The translations under genes and the position numbers were made by a program. A stretch of 64,000 bases of DNA. Source: Aurifilum marmelostoma. Taxonomy: Eukaryota; Ascomycota; Sordariomycetes; Diaporthales; Cryphonectriaceae. Shown one piece after another: positions 14,698-26,383 of this stretch. The notes below the pieces were generated by a model, which saw only the letters and a list, made by a program, of their open reading frames with translations, searched no databases and was not told where the DNA came from. Position 1 is the stretch's first letter; every line of letters starts with the position of its first letter. The DNA is taken from assembly GCA_027559495.1 (NCBI GenBank), contig JAMXSV010000018.1, positions 372,001-436,000 on the forward strand, in the 5' to 3' direction.

Positions 14698-15224
14698 TAT
14701 AATAAGTACTATAGTATTAATAATAATAATCTAAATGTATAAGGGGTTTATGCTAGTAAGAGCAATGCTAAGTTTCTCCTTAAGTATAGAATATAAGAGT
14801 AATTTATAACTGCAACTGCACTGCAATGCTTATTGCCTTTAAAGCTACTAGATAAATATAATCTAATGCTTAAATTAATAATTAAAGAGCTATAGAATAT
14901 TTATATATATTTAAAGGGTAATTATGCTTAAGCTATATAATCTGCTTAGTTATTTCTAATTATATTAGCTATATTAAATATATTAGCAATTTAGCAAATC
15001 TAAATATATTAAATATATTATTAATCTAATATATCTATTCTAATTAGCTGCTTATAAGGGTCGCTAATGCTTACTAAGTCTTAGTAAGCTTTGTCTTCTT
15101 TTATAACTCTAATCTTAAGGATTATATAAGCCTAATAGCTTGTAGCAGTATTGAACTCCTGTCTTCAAGGGTTCGTCTTAGTAGCCGCCGTCCCTCTATG
15201 TCATGACTGTTGCGGGTTATAACA
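14698..15224 (-). repeat. 5' LTR of the minus-strand chromovirus
   Basis: 527 bp, paired with 7,530-8,056. The last 55 bp or so (15,170-15,224) keep normal base composition and CpG sites, while the rest is RIP-mutated. It ends GGTTATAACA, the expected CA terminus, followed by the target duplication TAAAG. Confidence 0.88.
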
Positions 15225-15229
15225 TAAAG

Positions 15230-15603
15230 CTACTAGTGGGTATTCTTTTCTTATATAAGGAATTTTCAAGGCCCACTATCCATCCTTCTATCGCACTAGC
15301 TACTACAATAATATCTTTTAAAATCTTAATTTTTCCGATCGCTTACAATTATCCCGAATAAAGCTTAAGGCTATAAGCGGATAATGTTAGAGGACGGCAA
15401 AATATTCCCGGATAGGTCGCAGTCGCCTATATCGCTATCTAGTATCGGAGCTAAAACTGCGACTAAGATGCAACTTTTAGCCTATTAAATAGCTGTAGCA
15501 GTAGCAAGTATATATAACGCCCTATATGGTTTGCAAGTATTGAAGAAGACTAGCAAGATACTAGCGAGGCTCGTCTTCTCTTTTTTATAGCACTCTATCC
15601 GAC
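15230..15603. promoter_or_regulatory. Upstream region of the carboxylesterase gene
   Basis: About 370 bp of mixed composition between the LTR target duplication and the first ATG. There is no ORF. A mildly TA-enriched composition near the LTR may reflect leakage of RIP into unique DNA. No confident promoter motif was identified. Confidence 0.35.
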
Positions 15604-18308
15604 TTGTATAATTCAAATATGCGCTTCGCTTGGGAAATCCTCGCTCTTATATGCGCCGCTCATACATCCCGGGCTAGCAGTACCAACAGCAGTAGTCTAA
15701 TTGTTGATTTGGGATACGAGGTAAGTCTTCAATTGAGAAGTCGGCGAGGCAATCTTTTTGTCTCCTTCAAAACTTCTATACAAACATTTTTACGCGTATC
15801 TAGGTCTACCAGGGCTACCACAATGCTAGCGCAAACCTGAATATATTCAAAGGGTAAATAAATGCATACAATCATCTACATATTTCTTGCCGGTCTCTTG
15901 CCTACCAGATAGGAGGTACATAAGTCTATCTTACAATATTCTCTTCCCATCTATAGTTTACGATACGCCGCACCACCGACAGGAAGTTTGCGGTGGCACA
16001 AACCCCAGCCTCCTGCCGTGAATCGAAGTGTGATACTCGAGGCAACGGCTTACCCACCGCGCTGTCCCCAAGCTCCAGATTCGCCACTGTAAGTTAGTAC
16101 GGCTTCGCTCCAATGCATGTTTAGGCCAAGTAATTACACTTCACGACACTGACTTGGACAACAGAACAACAAATTTTGATTTTAATGAGTCTGGTGTGGG
16201 TGATGAGGATTGCTTATTTGTAAGCGTCTTCGCACCTTCAAGGTGAGGTGCACTCCCCCTGGTGATATTGTAAAGCACTGGAGATCATCGCCATGACCCA
16301 ATATCCAGAAAAACTGCCCCCGTGCTGCTCAGGGTGCCAAGTTCCAAGCGCTGACGGGTTGAATCATAGTGCTGATGATCTGCCAGTAATGGTCTGGATT
16401 CGTAAGTAACCAATCTTATGCAGAGTTACACCGACAAGACTGCGAATATACATTTCGTGTTGCTCGGCAGGCCAGTACTGGGTCTTAATTGGACTCTAAG
16501 ATTGGCCAAATGTCTGGATTCATGTCGCTAGACTCTGCCAGCACTTACACATCCAAATTAAGTCACGCAGGTTCCGACGTCTGTGAAACTGATCCGTTCT
16601 CGCAGATGGAGGAGGCTATGGCACAGGACAGGGCAATAACGAGTTCTGGGACTTGTTAAGTACTAATGACAACGGATTTATACTCGTCCTTATCCAGTAT
16701 CGTCTGGGCGCCTTCGGCTGGCTTTCTTCTGAAGACTTAGTTAAGAGTGGTGGCATTGCAAATGCCGGCCTTCACGATATGCATTTTTCCTTACAATGGG
16801 TGCAGAGCTACATCACTAAGTTCGGAGGTGATCCAAACAGAGTGACGATCTCGGGCGAGAGTGCAGGTGCAGGCGCAGTGATGCTCCTGACCATGGCGAA
16901 TGGCGGCGGCGAGGGCACTTCTCTTTACAGCAACGCCATCACTGCATCACCATATCTTCCCACGCAGTGGGATTACAATGGTCTTCAGCCAACACACGCG
17001 TACGACAGATTCGCCGCTGAGGCAGGGTGTGCGGGTGCCTTGCAAAACCAGTCAGTATTTGACTGTCTCGTTACAGCAGATACCATTATCCTACAAAACA
17101 CGAGTGCTCGTGTCAGTGGAAGCTACAAGTACGGCCAATGGGCATTCCTTCCCGTTACTGATACAGGCTTCCTCACTGAGCGGCCATCGACACAACTTCA
17201 TGCAGGCAAGGTCAACGGTCTTAGGATGTTAACAAGTGTAAGTCGACATAGGAACTCACCTAGTGAGGTCCTTCTGTCAGCTACTTGTGGCCTCCTTCGG
17301 GATTCGGACCCTGCCTGGGTACTGACGAGTCACATAGAACAACGCCGATGAGGGCCAGGGCTTTGTTCCACAAAACATCACCTCGGCATCCGAATTCAAG
17401 GAATTCATCACCGGTCTCTTTCCGCTCATGTCGAGTGACGACATCGATCGCCTGCTCGAAGCATACTCTATCGCACCGGTGATCCAGGGGCCTCTCTTCA
17501 GCACCCTCGGGGACACTGGACCAACAGCGCTCAATCAGTCCGAGTTCGCCACTGGGCAACAACAGCGTGCGAACAACCTCTACGCCGAGACGACCTTCGT
17601 CTGCCCCAGCTACTGGCTTGCAGATGCTTACTCAAGGTTGGCCTCAGGCGCGCAAGGAAGTAGTCCAGCAAAGAGCGCGGCCTGGAAGTACCAATTCTCG
17701 GTGCCCCCCTCTGAGCATGGTGCAGATCTCGACGCTTACCAGGCTTTCAATCGAGAGACCCTGGGTAAGGGCACTATGACCGCCGCTGCGAGGCATGCAA
17801 TACAGCTGGCCTGGGGAAGGTTCATTATTTATGGTGCGTAATTGCATGACCACACTGCCCCTCGCGACTCTCCTGTCCGTCTCACGTAATGGCTTCAAGA
17901 ACGATACCTATGCAAGAGACTATGACTTCGTTTTAGGGGCTGGTAATAACCCAGTGGTTGCGAAAAGATGATCCCACCCTTCCCGAACACATTATCCAAT
18001 CTCTGACCTTGTCAGACAATGGCACATCGACGCGTGACGATATATCAGCCATGAGCAGCGGAGCCTGGCATAAATGGTCTACAGACGCGTCATCGGGTGC
18101 ATATCAAATGTTGAATGTCAACATGACTGGCGGTGTGCCCGAGGTCATCAGCTGGACGCCTGTGGACGGGACAACAATCAATGTGACACAAATGATTGAC
18201 CCTGGGCTGGAGGCCAATTTTCGAATCGTCGATGCAAATATCTGGGAAGGAAGCAGAGGCGAGAGGTGCAGGTTGTGGCAGCGTCTTGGTGCTGTGGTCC
18301 CGGAGTGA
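15604..18308 (+). CDS. Secreted type-B carboxylesterase/lipase (alpha/beta hydrolase), eight exons
   Basis: Predicted exons are 15604-15720, 15804-15853, 15957-16088, 16165-16242, 16370-16401, 16606-17237, 17338-17833 and 17968-18308; they join in frame to 625 residues with no stop. The N-terminus has a short hydrophobic signal peptide; translation may start at 15604 or at the second ATG, 15619. The type-B carboxylesterase signatures are all present: the oxyanion loop HGGGYG near residue 137, nucleophile Ser about 222 in GESAGAG, Glu about 352 in NNADEG, and His about 474 in SEHGAD, plus the EDCLF block. The C-terminal WEG block also fits. The family hydrolyses esters outside the cell; the substrate is unknown. 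It sits alone between two RIP-destroyed blocks, yet its reading frame is intact. The last intron (17834-17967) is the least certain border. Confidence 0.82.
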
Positions 18309-18580
18309 CAAGTCAAGCCAGCCAGTCATGTTGCTGATATTGAGTTCGATTAATTTCGGTCGGAATCTATTGCCTCCACCCTTACCTGCTATATAGCCAG
18401 TCATTTCGTGAGTCCATCCATTTCTATTGGGAGCGTCCCTGCTGTACAGTCACTTAGAGCTTTATAATACTATTCACAACAATCCACTCATATAAGCAAT
18501 GCATACCTTCGCAAAGAAGAGCTTTAATCATCGAGTTAGTAGAAAAGGGGCAGAACTGCTAGAGAGTGCTGCTAGGACCA
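18309..18580. other. 3' flank of the carboxylesterase gene
   Basis: About 270 bp of non-coding sequence of normal composition, presumably the 3' UTR and terminator region. No motif I can name. Confidence 0.4.
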
Positions 18581-18664
18581 CTACACTACAAGGTCTGCAA
18601 TAGCTAAAAGATCTAGCAGTGCTGAGGCCCGCTTAGCACCCTGGCAGGCCTACTTATAGTGTAG
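18581..18664. repeat. Short foldback element (MITE-like)
   Basis: An 84-bp segment starts CTACACTACAAG and ends CTTATAGTGTAG, an imperfect terminal inverted repeat that differs by a RIP-type change. An inner hairpin is formed by GCTGAGG...CTTAGC-like arms. It lies exactly where normal sequence gives way to the AT block. No clear target duplication was found, so a MITE is only a suggestion. Confidence 0.35.
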
Positions 18665-18817
18665 CCTGACACAGATATAGCTAGCAAAGAAACTATTCTT
18701 ACATTACAATATCTAAAATGTTTTTCTTAAATATAATTTAAATCTTAAATATTACATCTTTATAGCCAACTTAAAATATATAAATAAATAAAGAAATAAA
18801 AAGTAATAAGTTTACTA

Positions 18818-19070
18818 TAAATTAAAAGTAAATTATTTAGTAAATTAACAGTAAATTATTTAGTAAATTAAAAGTAAATTATCTAGTAAATTAAAAGTAA
18901 ATTATTTAGTATATCAAAAGTAAATTATTTAGTAAATTAAAAGTAAATTATTTAGTAAATTAAAAGTAAATTATTTAGTAAATTAATAGTAAATTATTTA
19001 ATAAATTAATAGTAAATTATTTAGTAAATTAAAAGTAAATTATTTAATAAATTTAAAGTAAATTTACTAA
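18818..19070. repeat. Minisatellite, 11 copies of a 23-bp AT-rich unit
   Basis: Eleven head-to-tail 23-bp units of the form TAAATTAAAAGTAAATTATTT plus AG fill 18,818-19,070 with few differences; the last unit is degenerate. The array abuts the old LTR copy that begins near 19,091. Confidence 0.9.
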
Positions 19071-19218
19071 TAACTTATCTTTTAATTATATAAATAGCTT
19101 AGCTAAGGATATGCACCTAAATAAGGGTTTATTGCTATAAATATTCTAGCTTAAGGAAAAGCAAAAAGAGAGATAAGGAGTTTTCTATTTATAAGTAGCT
19201 AAATAGCTACTCTGTGTT

Positions 19219-19750
19219 TGTTATGACCCATCCAACATGCAGGTCACAACAAAGATTGCGGCACAGCACTAAGGCCACACAGAACGGACCACAGGGAGCC
19301 GGGAGTCCAACACTTTAGAACAGAACTAGCACAACGAGATTACATAAGCCAGGGTTAGGGTTATAAAGGTTGCTTAGTCGAAAGAATCGATATTAACTCT
19401 ATTAACTAGTTAAAGAAATTAGTATTAACTTAATTAACTAGTTAAAAAATTCGATATTAACTTTAGCTTATCTTTACTAAAAAGGAATTAATACTACTAA
19501 TAAAAGACTAAAGAATAAATTATATAAGAAATATATTTGCTATTATTAGATAGATCTAATATATAGCTCTTTAGTTATTAATCTAAGTATTATCTTTAAT
19601 ATAAATAATAGCTTTACTACTAGTAATATATTGCAAAAGACTTTAAAAGTTATTTCTATATTTTTTAGATTATACTTTAATATTATTCTTACCTAATATA
19701 AATTCTTTATATACTTATTATATACTTTAGTTATAGCAGTGCTTATTATA
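19219..19750 (+). repeat. 5' LTR of the plus-strand chromovirus
   Basis: 532 bp starting TGTTATGACC. The first 160 bp keep normal composition; the rest is strongly RIP-mutated. AGGGTTAGGGTTATAAAGG at 19,351-19,369 combines a telomere-like repeat with a TATAAA box and is the best promoter candidate. Confidence 0.92.
19351..19369 (+). promoter_or_regulatory. Probable LTR promoter: telomere-like motif next to TATA box
   Basis: AGGGTTAGGGTTATAAAGG is kept identical in both LTRs (second copy 26,516-26,534), even though flanking bases are mutated. It contains almost no CpA/TpG targets, which alone could explain why it survived. TTAGGG is the core bound by Tbf1-type Myb factors in some fungi; its use here is inference. 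Confidence 0.4.
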
Positions 19751-22700
19751 TTTTAATAACTCTTATTTAAATATAGTTTAGTATACTTCTTCTTAAGCAA
19801 TATAGAAATATAATATCTTCCCAGACTCTAATCTCTTCTATTATAGGCAGAACTTAGACTAGCGCTAAGCTATAGCAAACTATTATAGCCCTATAGGCTC
19901 GCATTTAGGAACTTAAAGAATCTAGCAATATGCAAGTTAAAGTTTATAAGATAAATAAATTTATTTTTTATAAAGAATTAAAGAGCACTTTTTAAGCTTT
20001 TATTACTTAGTATAAAGCCTACTTTCTTTATTATTTAGCCTAGTTTATAGATAAAGGAGAGAAGGCAGTCTTTATAGGAACTCAGTTAGAAGGCAATGCT
20101 CTTGCCTAGTTCGAATCTTTACTTTAAGACTATCTTAATAACCTAACTATACCCGACAATCGTAATAAAGAAACCAAAGCTATCTTCAACTTATTCAAAG
20201 ATTTCGAGAAAGCACTTAAGAATACATTTAGCAACCTAGATAAGAAGCGCATAGCAGAATACAGTCTTATAGACTTTAAATAGACTAAAGCTGCTTTAGA
20301 TTATATAGCCAAATTTAAGCAATATATAAAATAAGTTAGCTAGAAAGATAAAGCATTAATATCCTAGTTCTATAAAAAACTAAAAAATAGAATTAAAGAT
20401 AAATTATATAAAATAGATTAATTTAATAATTTAGCAAAATATATTGCAATAGTAATATAGATTAATAACTATATTTTTAAATAATAATAGAAAAAAAAAA
20501 CTGCAAGGGCAATAAATAACTATAGAAATTTAGGGCTCTAGCTAATAGTAGAAAATGCTATTAGCCTTAGCAAAACTACTAAGGCAAATAATAGAGCTAT
20601 ATAAGTATAGCGCAAAGCAGCAGTATATATGCTAGCCTAATAGAATTAAATGCTATATATTAATATAATAACTTTTAAAACTAAAGCAAAGGCAATAGAG
20701 CATACTTTAATTATAAAAAGCCTAAATACTTTGCATAAAAATATTAATAACTATAAAGAAAATAATAGCAATCTATTTAAAAGGAATAATAGCTTAATAT
20801 TGCTACTTAATAGGAATCTAATTATCTAAATAAAAATATTTTAATAAAGCAAGTAATAGACTCTATTAATTATAAATCTCTTAGTTAGACTATATATTAT
20901 AATAATAGTTGCGTATTATACCTCTTAGAGAAAGAAGGTTTAGGATAGTTTCCTTAGAAACCTAAGGGATAATAATAACTTGCTACTGGAGGCAGGGCTT
21001 CTATTAAAGAAGAATAATTGGACTATTCTACTAATCCTAGAGATTAGAGATCTAAGGAAGAATAAAACCTAGGGAAGTTTCCCTTATAGTATTATCTTGC
21101 ATAGCTTATAGACTATAATAAGCATATATCGAATACTATAGCATCCCTAGCCTATAATAGGCGCAATAATAACTTAGAAAATGCAGACTTTACTTTAGCC
21201 CTTATAGAAGAATATATTATAGAAATACTTACTCTAGAAGAAGGGACCTTCTAGGATAGATAACCTAATATCCTACTTAAACCTATTATGCAATAATATA
21301 TAGATAACTTAGAAGAATTAGTGCTAACTACTTAATGCAGTAGCCTTAATTCTAATAACCCAAATATTAATATCTAAATAGAATATCTTATATATAGAAT
21401 ATCTCTAAAAACTCTTTTTAGGAGCATCCTACTTTAGAATTATAAAGTAAATAAACTAAAGGATCCTAGAATTAATGCATTCTACCTTAGATATTATTAA
21501 TTAGCATAAATCTTATATATCTATTATAGCTACTAAATCTATTTTAAGGAAAAGATTAAATATAAATAATTCCTAATTAGGGAAGAAGGATAACTTATTT
21601 AGGCATATAAAGAATCCGAATTATAGTTTAGGGAAGTACTAGATAAAAAATACTATAATGCATTTATTAGTTTACTAGAAGATTGCTCTAAACCTTATAT
21701 AGATAAGAAACGCAAGTAGTAGCAATATCTAGTAAAATAATGCATTATCTATATACAGAATAAAGCATATACTTAGTATATGCAGTAATATAGCAAAAAG
21801 CAATATAAGTATGCTTAATAGCAAGCTAAGGCATTAGCTTAGAAAGCAGCTAAGAAGGCTCTAAAAGGGAAAGATTGCTTATAAAGGGATAATAGTTAAT
21901 TAAGACTACAAGGTCCTTATATATAATAGCAAGAGGAAGCTATATATATATATGCCTCGATATAAATATCAAGGGCTAATATTATAGTGCGCTATTAAAT
22001 AGTAGCGCATAAGAGAATTATATATCCCTCTATATTATTAATATAGTAAAAATACTATAGTAATAGAAGATAAAGCCCTATACCCTTAATATTATAGAAG
22101 AATAATCTATTGCGTATAACTAAGGGATAATTAATAAAAAGACTAATTACCTATCTATTTTAAATTAAAAATATATAATACTTATTTCTTTTAATATTAT
22201 AGATATAGCGCATTATAATATAATATTAGGACTTTTATAGCTTAAAGAGCATAATTCTCGAATTAATTAGACTACTAGCTAGATTTTTTAGGAATAAGCT
22301 ATATCTAATAGGATAGTTGCAATTAAAGGCGCAGAACAAGACTTAGTCACTAAAGACAGCTAAGAAAGGCGCTTAAATAAGAACTTAATATATACCTCCA
22401 AATTAGCAGGGACTAATAGCTTATAGAGAAGGACTATAAATGCCTTAAACCTATAGATATAGGATAGGCATAGATTAAATATATAAATAAATAAAAACTA
22501 GTTAGAAGAACTTAATCTAGTATAGAGCAATAATAATAGATAGCAATAATAAAAATAGAAGCTATAGCCTTAGAAACTCAATCTAGCCTAAGGCAGCTAA
22601 GATAAGCTATAGAAGTAAATAAATCAAAAATTATAAAAAATTAGATAAAGCTAATTAAGATATAATACTTCTATAATATCGCTTAGGAATGCTTAATAGT

Positions 22701-25700
22701 ACCTCCTATTCCTATAAGCAATAGCAATAGAAGAAGGACTCTTACTAATATTTAATAGCATATTATAAAAGTACTATAAATTTACTAAATTATTCTTAGG
22801 AAAGTATAAGGGATTACTTCTTGCTAGAATCTAATTTAATTATAAAATACTCCTTAAGAAAGGAATAGAACTAAAGTTTTTCCCTATTTATAAACTAGAT
22901 AAAGCAAGACTCAAGGCACTTAGGGAGTACCTAGATAAGAATCTTAAAAGAAAATATATTAGAAAATTATACTCTCTAGCAGAATACCTAATCCTTTTTA
23001 TATCTAAGAAAAATAGCAAACTTAAGCTATACATAGACTTTAAATAACTTAATAATATAATAATTAAAGATTATTACCCTTTACTAAGAAGCAACGAACT
23101 ATAAGATAGAATGCAAAGCGCGCAATAGTTTATTGCACTTAATCTTAAAGAAGGCTATTATTATATACGAATTGCAAAGAAGCATAAATAGAAGATAGCC
23201 TTTAGGACTTGCTATAAATATTATAAATATTATATTATATTATTTAAACTAACTAATGCATTAGCTATATTCTAATGCATAATTAACTATATTCTCTGCA
23301 AATTCCTTAATATTTTTGCTATTACCTACTTAGATAATATTCTTATTTACTTAAAAAACCTTAAGATATATAAATAATATATGCAAACTATACTATAGAT
23401 GCTGCAAGATGCTAAAATGCTAATAGAATCTACTAAATATTATTTCTATACTTAGAAAGTAGATTATCTTAAATATACTCTTAAATTAGGCAAGATTTAT
23501 ATATAGAAAGATAAAATTAAGGTAATTAAGGATTAGCCTGCATTTAGAAACTTTATAGATATTCGAGTATTCTTTAGATATATTAATTTCTATAGATAGT
23601 TTATTAAGGATTATAGCAGAGAAGTTAAGCCCCTTATAGAACTTACTAAAAAAGAAATGCTATTTCGTTAAGTAGAAAGATAATAGCAAGTATTCGATAA
23701 AATTAAGGATCTTATATCAAAAGACCCGGTTTGCAAAGAACTAAACCTTAGCAAGGAACTCGAATTATATATAAATGCATTAGATTTTGCTATTAGAGCA
23801 GAACTTAACTAGCGCAATAAAAAAGAATAATTAAAACTAATCGCTAACTTTTTAAAGAAGCTTAATAAACTAAAATTGCAGTATAGAATACTAGATAAGG
23901 AACTTATAGCTATTATAGAAGCATTTAAGGAATAGGAATAATATCTTATTAGCGCAAAATACTAAATTAAAGTATTCTTTAATTATAAAAATTTTACTAT
24001 ATTTACTATAATAAAGATACTTAATAAATAATAAATAAGATAAGCAAAGTATCTATTATAGTTTAATCTTAAAATTATCTATATTTAAAGGAAAGAGAAT
24101 ACTAAAGCAAATGCCTTTAGTAGAAGGTTTAATTATTAAGATAAAATTATAAAAGAAATCTAAAATATTTTTATAATAAATAAAGAAGGAAATCTTATTA
24201 ATGCATATAGAAAGCTAAATACTGCTCTTAGAATTAATTAAATAAGCAAGAACTTAAAGAATATAACTCTAAAGGAATAAAATCGGTATATCTAGGATAT
24301 ATATAGTGCTCTAGTATATAAATATTAGGGAGTTAAAGCAATCTTAGTATAGATTTTAAGATACTAGAACTTGCTAGGCCTTAAAAAGAGAGTTAAGAAT
24401 CTCTTACGAAATTGCAATAATTACAAGAAGAATAAAGCAGAAAGATATAAGCCTTATAGATTACTTTACTCTCTACTAGTACTAAGTTCGGTTTAGCAAT
24501 TAGCTAGCCTAGACTTTATTATTAAGCTATCTCTCTTATAAGAACCCTTAACTAAAATGCAATTTAATAGCATTTTAATAGTAGTTTGCAGACTAAGCAA
24601 ATATGCTTACTTTCTACTATATAAAGAGAGCAATATAGCAGAAGACCTTATATATATATTTTTTAGAATAATTATAGCTAATTATAGCATGCTATAGGAA
24701 ATTATCTTAAATAGGGATAGGAAGTTTGTATCGAACTTCTAAATCTTACTTGCAAAGCAGCTTAAAGCAGCTTATAAGATATTAACTGCATTCTATCTAT
24801 AAATAAATAAATAAATAGAATGCATAAATCAAATTTTAGAATAATATCTATACTATTATATTAATTATAAATAAGATAATTAGATTAAATTATTACTATT
24901 AGTATAATTTGCATATAATAGCATAAATATAAGTATAATAAAGATATTGCTATTCTATGCAGTATATAAGCATAATCCTATAGCGTATTATAAAGTATTA
25001 CTAGAGGCAAATATAGAAGTAGCAGATAAGAAAGCTTAAAGAATTTAGAAAATTTATAAAAAACTATAATAAGAATTTGCATTTATTAGGGAATAAATAA
25101 TAAGATATGCAAATATTAAGAGAATTAGAGAACTAATCCTTAAGAAGAGAGATAAGATTTACCTTTTTCGACGAAATATTAAGATAAAAAGACCTAATAA
25201 TAAGCTTAATTATAAAAAGCTTAGTCTATTTAAGATTTTGCAGAAAATCTTACTAGTTAATTATAAACTTATACTTCTTTATAGCATAAGAATATACCTA
25301 ATTTTCTATATTTTACTACTAGAGCTAGCAGTATAGAATATAAAGATTAATAATAGCATTAAAGTCGAAGATAATGAACTAGAATATAAGATTAGAAAAA
25401 TTCTTAAGTATAAGGGCTAGAATAATATATTAGAATACTTAGTTAAATAAAAAGGCTATCCCTTAAGCAAAAATATATAGGAATCTTTAAAAAATATTAT
25501 TAATGCACTAGAATAGCTTGCGTAATACTAGTCTAAGAAAGAATAGTTATAGCAGTAATTAGTTAGCTTATAAAAATATTAGAAATATAGCTTATTAATT
25601 AAAATATCTTACTAATTAATAAAATAAGCTATTAATTAAAGAAATACTAGTTAGGAATAATACTAGAAGGAAAAGATGCACTAAGCTAGGCTAAGGATTA

Positions 25701-25769
25701 GTAGCTAACTAAAGATCTAGCTATATCTTCTAGCCTATATTTATTTAGAATACTTAGGTCTAGTAGGGT

Positions 25770-26180
25770 CTAACTAGCTCCTCTTATAGGCTAGCTATTA
25801 GAGGGAGGGCTCTTAGGAGCTAAAGCTTTAGCGCCTTAGTTAGCCTCTTTAGTAGCTAGATACTTAGCCTTGGCCTCTGCCTTCTTTGCCTTTAAACGCT
25901 CTAACTCTTTTAGATTCATTAAGCCCTAATAAATAGCCTAAGCTATCTTCTCTCTCTATATCTTTTTCTATTAGCAAAGATGCATTAACTTTAGCTTAAG
26001 GTCTTCGATTTTATTCTCTAACTTTTAATGCTAGGAGGAGATATTAAGAAGCTTAGAAAAGTTAGTTAATTTAAGAATATCGCATTTAGAATATTAGCAA
26101 TGTATACACTTAGCGCATTAGGAAGAATCCTTAGAGAATATCTAATAAGATTTTAAGCTCTAAGCATTATAAGAAGAATA
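25770..26180 (-). pseudogene. Decayed antisense ORF of the chromovirus (Cys-cluster and coiled-coil protein)
   Basis: Encoded on the strand opposite pol, tail to tail with it, between the chromodomain (ends about 25,510) and the 3' LTR (26,384). In one minus-strand frame a Cys pattern CAKC...C...KCD is followed by a Lys/Glu/Leu coiled coil, a block with ELERLKAKKAEAKAKY and a Pro/Ser-rich end. Stops in this frame are nearly all TAG/TAA at likely Gln positions. The layout matches 8,320-8,798 in the other element. The N-terminus probably extends to about 26,250 but is too decayed to place. Function unknown; the Cys spacing resembles part of fungal Zn2Cys6 domains. Confidence 0.55.
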
Positions 26181-26383
26181 GGGAATTATAATAATAGCTT
26201 TAGAAAGAATAATTAAATAGAGGGACTTCTTCTACTTTAATCTATTAGAATAAGAATTAAAGGATTTCGATTTCGCAACTCTATTTAATATTCTAATTAG
26301 GAAGGCATAATAATGCAGCAAAATAATAGTAAAAAAACTTATAAGAAAATTATTAAAGATAATAATCTATAAGAGAGAGATAA

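Larger units (their letters stand above)
7530..15224 (-). mobile_element. Complete but RIP-inactivated chromovirus (Ty3/gypsy), minus strand
   Basis: The element is 7,695 bp with two 527-bp LTRs and flanking 5-bp target duplications (CAAAG at 7,525-7,529; TAAAG at 15,225-15,229, differing by one C-to-T change). Reading the minus strand, a gag-type CCHC zinc knuckle is visible at about 13,741-13,792, with Cys, Gly and His codons decayed to Tyr, Ser/Glu and Tyr. The reverse-transcriptase motif is at about 11,101-11,160 (YLNNILIYLK, both catalytic Asp now Asn). A chromodomain-like segment lies at about 8,930-9,110. That order (gag, RT, integrase region, chromodomain) is that of chromoviruses. 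Stops throughout show it is dead. Confidence 0.88.
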
